Both the position numbers and the translations under genes were made by a program. A model generated the notes under the pieces. The model saw only the letters and a list, made by a program, of their open reading frames with translations. It ran no database searches and had not been told where the DNA came from. Shown here piece after piece: positions 5,509-8,398 of a DNA stretch of 8,398 nucleotides (position 1 is its first letter; each line of letters opens with the position of its first letter). The stretch covers positions 1 to 8,398 of the forward strand of contig CAZPEM010000140.1 of assembly GCA_964585575.1 (NCBI GenBank), given 5' to 3'. The stretch comes from UBA4655 sp964585575 (GTDB lineage Bacteria; Planctomycetota; Planctomycetia; Pirellulales; UBA1268).

Positions 5509-6588
5509 GGCGGCGCGGCTTGTCACGTGCGAAGGCTGCCGGGGCAGTTCGAGTATCTGTCCGCGGTGGTCGGTCGCCGTGTCCTCCTCGGGCACGTAGA
5601 GCGTCGATGTCAGTCCGCGGATCGCCTGGATTCTGCCGAACGCCCAACCGACCGAGCGGATCGCCATCGTGAGCGACGCGAGGCCGTAGACCGGGATCAC
5701 GAGCAGCACGACTCCGAGCACCGCCCGGACGGCCGCCATGGCCAGGGTCGCCAGCACGACGCTCGGCGTGACCCGATCGTGCTTCATGTGGAAGTGGGTG
5801 ATCGACTGCGACCCGCCGCGGTGGAGCTGGTAGCGGGCGGTCAGGCGGTCCGCGGGAATGGTTTCATGCACCACGGCGTCGGCCGCCCAGGCCTTCCGGC
5901 AGCCGGCGGCGACGGCTGAGCGGCAGAAGGCCGTGTCGGAGCCGCCGGTCATGAGAAGTCTCTCGTCGAACCGGAGGCCTTTCGACCGGAGCCACCGCAG
6001 GTCGCAGAGCCAGTTGTTCGTGACGATCGTGTAGCGACCGCCTCGGGCCGCCGCCTCCGCGGTGAGCCGAAATTTCCGGTCCGCCCGGGCTGCGAGACTC
6101 GCGTTCATGAGCCGCTGCCACCAGGTGGCGCCGTGTGGCGGCGCCGCCACCCCCACGGGGCCGCCAACGAGTTGCGCACCAGACCGTCGCCATGCCTCGA
6201 CCAGGCGGACGAGCCAGTCCGTCTCCGGCACCTCGTCGTCGTCGATGAAGCAGAGGGCATCGGCGCCGGCAGCCATCGCCTCGTCGACGGCACGATTCCT
6301 CGCCACGGGAATGCCGGTCCGCGGCTCGACGACGTATCGCGCGGCCGGGATGCGGTCTTGCCAGGCCTCGAACGTCGGGCGGCCGGAGCCGGCGGCGTCG
6401 TTGTCGACCACGAGGAGCGCCACGTCGCAGCCGTCCGGCAGGGCGATCCTCGCGTAGCCGTCCAGGAAGTCGGTGAGGAGATCGGGCCTTTTGAACGTCA
6501 GGACGGCCACGACGATCGAAAGGGGTCTGCCGACGTCCGACGCCTCGGGGGCGTCGGAAATCACCCGCAGCTGCGGCTTCTCCGACAT
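5506..6588 (-). CDS. Family 2 glycosyltransferase with C-terminal membrane segment
   Basis: This 360-residue enzyme is a GT-A fold glycosyltransferase of family 2, which would transfer a sugar from a nucleotide-sugar donor to a surface glycan or lipid-linked acceptor. The fold opens with LSIVVAVLTFKRPDLLTDFL (23-42) and VALLVVDND (56-64). The conserved RTGIPVARNRAVDEA follows at 90-104, then the metal-binding FIDDDEVPETDW (114-125). Downstream, TGGSDTAFCRSAVAAG (214-229) and VVHETIP (239-245) are the acceptor-side acidic and His-Glu motifs common in this family. A hydrophobic stretch at 277-309 should anchor the protein in the membrane. The start at 6588 is chosen because the in-frame extension to 6780 is arginine-rich, low in conservation signal and occupies the divergent promoter region. 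Donor and acceptor are unknown. It is convergent with the DUF1571 gene and divergent from another glycosyltransferase. Confidence 0.88.
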   Translation of the reverse strand: MSEKPQLRVISDAPEASDVGRPLSIVVAVLTFKRPDLLTDFLDGYARIALPDGCDVALLVVDNDAAGSGRPTFEAWQDRIPAARYVVEPRTGIPVARNRAVDEAMAAGADALCFIDDDEVPETDWLVRLVEAWRRSGAQLVGGPVGVAAPPHGATWWQRLMNASLAARADRKFRLTAEAAARGGRYTIVTNNWLCDLRWLRSKGLRFDERLLMTGGSDTAFCRSAVAAGCRKAWAADAVVHETIPADRLTARYQLHRGGSQSITHFHMKHDRVTPSVVLATLAMAAVRAVLGVVLLVIPVYGLASLTMAIRSVGWAFGRIQAIRGLTSTLYVPEEDTATDHRGQILELPRQPSHVTSRAA

Positions 6589-6626
6589 GGCCTGGTCTCT
6601 CGTATTCTTTTTCTTTGGCGTCGAGC

Positions 6627-6758
6627 CGGAACCTGAAGGCAGGGCGTTCGGCCGACGTCTGAAATGGCGTTCCCTTTCCGAAGAGGGGTATCGGCGAAGT
6701 CGCCGCAATCGCTTCAGTGATGGCCCGAAATCGCGGTCGTCGCCCGACCCAGGTTCCG
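6627..6758. repeat. Widely spaced 9-bp inverted repeat in the divergent glycosyltransferase intergenic region
   Basis: CGGAACCTG at 6627-6635 is the exact reverse complement of CAGGTTCCG at 6750-6758. The arms are 114 bp apart, inside the 259-bp non-coding gap between two divergently transcribed glycosyltransferases. They could be two half-operators for a regulator acting on both promoters, but a 9-bp match at this distance may be chance. A shorter palindrome, CGGCGA-AG-TCGCCG at 6692-6705, lies between them. No clear promoter hexamers were found in the gap. Confidence 0.25.
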
Positions 6759-6847
6759 CATCTTGCCCATACAAAGGCATGTTTCCGCGGGGAGCACAAA
6801 AACAGGCGTGGAGTCAAAACGGTCCCGGTGCGATTCTTGCCACCGCC

Positions 6848-7885
6848 ATGAAACAGCGATCGGTGACCATCGTTCTCGAATGGGACAACGCCGAGGGGCT
6901 CGCCCAGGGGAAGGCGTTGCATTTCCTACGCGAGCTCGTGGCGACGGTCCGGCAGAGCCCCGCGGCGATTTCGCGGCCCATGACGCTGCTCCTGGTGTTC
7001 GACGACGGCGTCGACCAGGCCGACCTGCGGTCGATGCTCGACGAGTGCGCCGAGGACATGGAGGGCAGCCTCGAGCCGAAGCTGCTCCACGCCCCCGACG
7101 CCGGTTACTACGAGAAGAAGGGGGTGGCACCGTTCTTCGACACGAGCGACATCCTCGTCTTCGCCGATTCCGATTGCCGCTACTCTGACAACTGGCTGGA
7201 GGACATCCTGAGCCCCGTGCTTTCGGGCCGTGCCGACCTCGCCTTCGGCGACACCGTCGCGCTCGAGGACGGCTCGATGATGGGGAAGATGAGCGCGCTC
7301 GGCTGGTTCTTCCCGCTCCGCTCGTCGCGCGACCCGCTCCTGAAGAAGGGCGCCCGGCGATTCTTCGCCAACAACTTCGCGGTCCGTCGCGAGGTGATGA
7401 TCGAGGTGCCGATTCCCCGGATCGCCGCCGCCCGGGCTCACGGCGGGCCCTGGTTTCGGGCGCTCGCCGCCGCGGGCGTCCGCACGGAGAAGGTGACGAC
7501 GGCGGTCGCCGAGCACAAGCAGTTCGACCGCTTCGGCGAGTATCTGGCGCGGGCCTGGATGCTCGGGATCGACAGGGACGTGGGCGTCGCCATCGCGGAT
7601 GGCTCCCGGCCCTATCGTGTCGTTCGCGCGGTCACGGGGGTTTTCGAGATGACCGTGAAATACCTGCGACGATTCTTCACGGTCGGGCTCACGCGGGTCA
7701 CGCCGATCGATGCCCTGCCGGTGTTCCTGGGCGGCCTGTCGTTCGTCGCAGTGACCGCCGTCTCGCAGCTTTTCGCGAGCCTGACCCGGAGTCCCGCCAC
7801 GATCTCGAGCGACTACTCGCCGATCATCGCCACGACGAGCATCCTGGCCGATGAGCCTGACATGAAGCGATCCATCGCGGCGTAG
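6848..7885 (+). CDS. GT-A (family 2-like) glycosyltransferase
   Basis: This 345-residue protein is a probable family 2-like glycosyltransferase. The first strand is VTIVLEWDNAEG (6-17), with Glu-Trp-Asp in place of the usual 'PxYN' segment. MTLLLVFDDG follows at 45-54, then the DxD-type metal/nucleotide motif DILVFADSDCRYSDNWLEDI (101-120). Residues 172-181 (FFANNFAVRR) and 195-202 (ARAHGGPW) fit acceptor-domain motifs. A hydrophobic segment at about 287-310 probably associates with the membrane. The ATG at 6848 is chosen because the fold begins immediately after it. An in-frame ATG at 6779 has a weak AAAGG close by and would add 23 residues of no recognisable character. Neither has a strong Shine-Dalgarno sequence. 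Only 7 bp separate it from the sulfotransferase-like gene, indicating an operon for a decorated surface glycan. Specificity is unknown. Confidence 0.85.
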   Translation: MKQRSVTIVLEWDNAEGLAQGKALHFLRELVATVRQSPAAISRPMTLLLVFDDGVDQADLRSMLDECAEDMEGSLEPKLLHAPDAGYYEKKGVAPFFDTSDILVFADSDCRYSDNWLEDILSPVLSGRADLAFGDTVALEDGSMMGKMSALGWFFPLRSSRDPLLKKGARRFFANNFAVRREVMIEVPIPRIAAARAHGGPWFRALAAAGVRTEKVTTAVAEHKQFDRFGEYLARAWMLGIDRDVGVAIADGSRPYRVVRAVTGVFEMTVKYLRRFFTVGLTRVTPIDALPVFLGGLSFVAVTAVSQLFASLTRSPATISSDYSPIIATTSILADEPDMKRSIAA

Positions 7886-7892
7886 GGATCGG

Positions 7893-8398
7893 ATGAAGCG
7901 TCTCACACGTCTCTTTCGATCTCGTCGCGGTGAACGCGATCTTCCGCGGGTGGCCGTCGTCGGGGCGCTGCGGACGGGGACGAACTACCTGAAGTTCCTG
8001 CTCGAGACCAACTATGCCGTGCGGGCCGAGTTCAACGCCTTCGGCTGGAAGCACGGAGGTGTGCCGATCCTGCCGGCGGGCGGGCCCGCGTCGTATCCGG
8101 ACCTGCCGCTCGTCTACATCGTGAAGAATCCTTTCGCGTTCGTGCTTTCGCTCCACCGCTACCACCGTCGGAAGCGGGAGCAGGGGCATGCCATCAGCCT
8201 CGTCGCCGCGGATGCATGGGAGGATTTCCTCGTCGGGCCGATCGAGATCTTCGACAGCCAGCTCGAGGGTTCGCCGCGGATGCGGTTCGCGAACCCGATC
8301 CAGTATTGGAACTTTCTCTACTGGAATCTCGAGACGCTCGACCGCCGAAGATTCCGGGTGATCGGCTTCAGCTACGAGCGGCTCGTCGAAGCCCCGGA
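7893..8398 (+). CDS. Sulfotransferase-like protein, 3' end outside the window
   Basis: The open frame runs 168 codons from ATG 7893 to the window edge without a stop. VAVVGALRTGTNYLKFLLE (20-38) matches the 5'-phosphosulfate-binding loop of PAPS-dependent sulfotransferases, in the 'RxGTNYL' version typical of bacterial polysaccharide sulfotransferases. YIVKNPFAFVLSLHRY (75-90) matches the 3'-phosphate-binding motif, in which 'RDP...S' is usual and KNP is found here. The region 137-168 (IQYWNFLYWNLETL, then FSYERLVEAP) fits the 'W...N...Y..L' stretch before the acceptor region. It would transfer sulfate from PAPS to a sugar hydroxyl on a surface polymer or lipid. The AGGGA before the start overlaps the previous stop codon, which suggests translational coupling. 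The C-terminus is missing only because the window ends. Confidence 0.85.
   Translation, partial: MKRLTRLFRSRRGERDLPRVAVVGALRTGTNYLKFLLETNYAVRAEFNAFGWKHGGVPILPAGGPASYPDLPLVYIVKNPFAFVLSLHRYHRRKREQGHAISLVAADAWEDFLVGPIEIFDSQLEGSPRMRFANPIQYWNFLYWNLETLDRRRFRVIGFSYERLVEAP

Noticed and set aside
5527..5919. 130-codon plus-strand frame opposite the minus-strand glycosyltransferase
   Set aside because: It is an Arg/His/Asp-rich antisense shadow of a well-supported glycosyltransferase.
6473..6847. N-terminal extension of the plus-strand glycosyltransferase, up to 125 residues
   Set aside because: It runs through the non-coding gap and into the start of the divergent glycosyltransferase. The added sequence has no motif.

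Overview
The window is high-GC bacterial DNA that most likely comes from a planctomycete, probably of the Pirellulales/Pirellula type. The main clues are a secreted DUF1571-type protein, an ECF sigma factor paired with a membrane protein whose C-terminal part resembles the DUF1559 pseudopilin-like proteins so common in Planctomycetes, and a surface-polysaccharide gene group with a sulfotransferase. This assignment is inferred from gene families; there is no rRNA or other phylogenetic marker in the window.

Layout. (1) Positions 1-257 hold no convincing complete gene. They contain a striking long inverted repeat (92-172), a second fold that overlaps it (51-96), and at the very edge a ribosome binding site plus ATG that may start a minus-strand gene leaving the window. 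(2) Positions 258-2070, minus strand, are a two-gene operon: an ECF sigma factor followed 22 bp later by its probable membrane-bound anti-sigma factor or sensor. (3) Positions 2253-4368, plus strand and divergent from (2), are a second two-gene operon: a polytopic permease of the NCS2/AzgA-like fold and a small cysteine-rich protein that looks like a free-standing CopZ N-terminal Zn/[2Fe-2S] domain. (4) Positions 4591-5469 encode a secreted DUF1571-family protein. (5) Convergent with it, 5506-6588 on the minus strand is a family 2 glycosyltransferase with a C-terminal membrane anchor. (6) Divergent from that, 6848-7885 and 7893-8398 on the plus strand are a second GT-A glycosyltransferase and a sulfotransferase-like gene cut by the window end.

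The right third reads as cell-surface glycan assembly and sulfation. The left part is a signalling module that probably couples an envelope signal to transcription. The most unusual pairing is the purine-permease-like transporter with a CopZ-like Fe-S/Zn protein, which suggests a transport system with a metal or redox component. Its substrate cannot be read from the sequence. No RNA genes, CRISPR arrays, transposases or attachment sites were seen.
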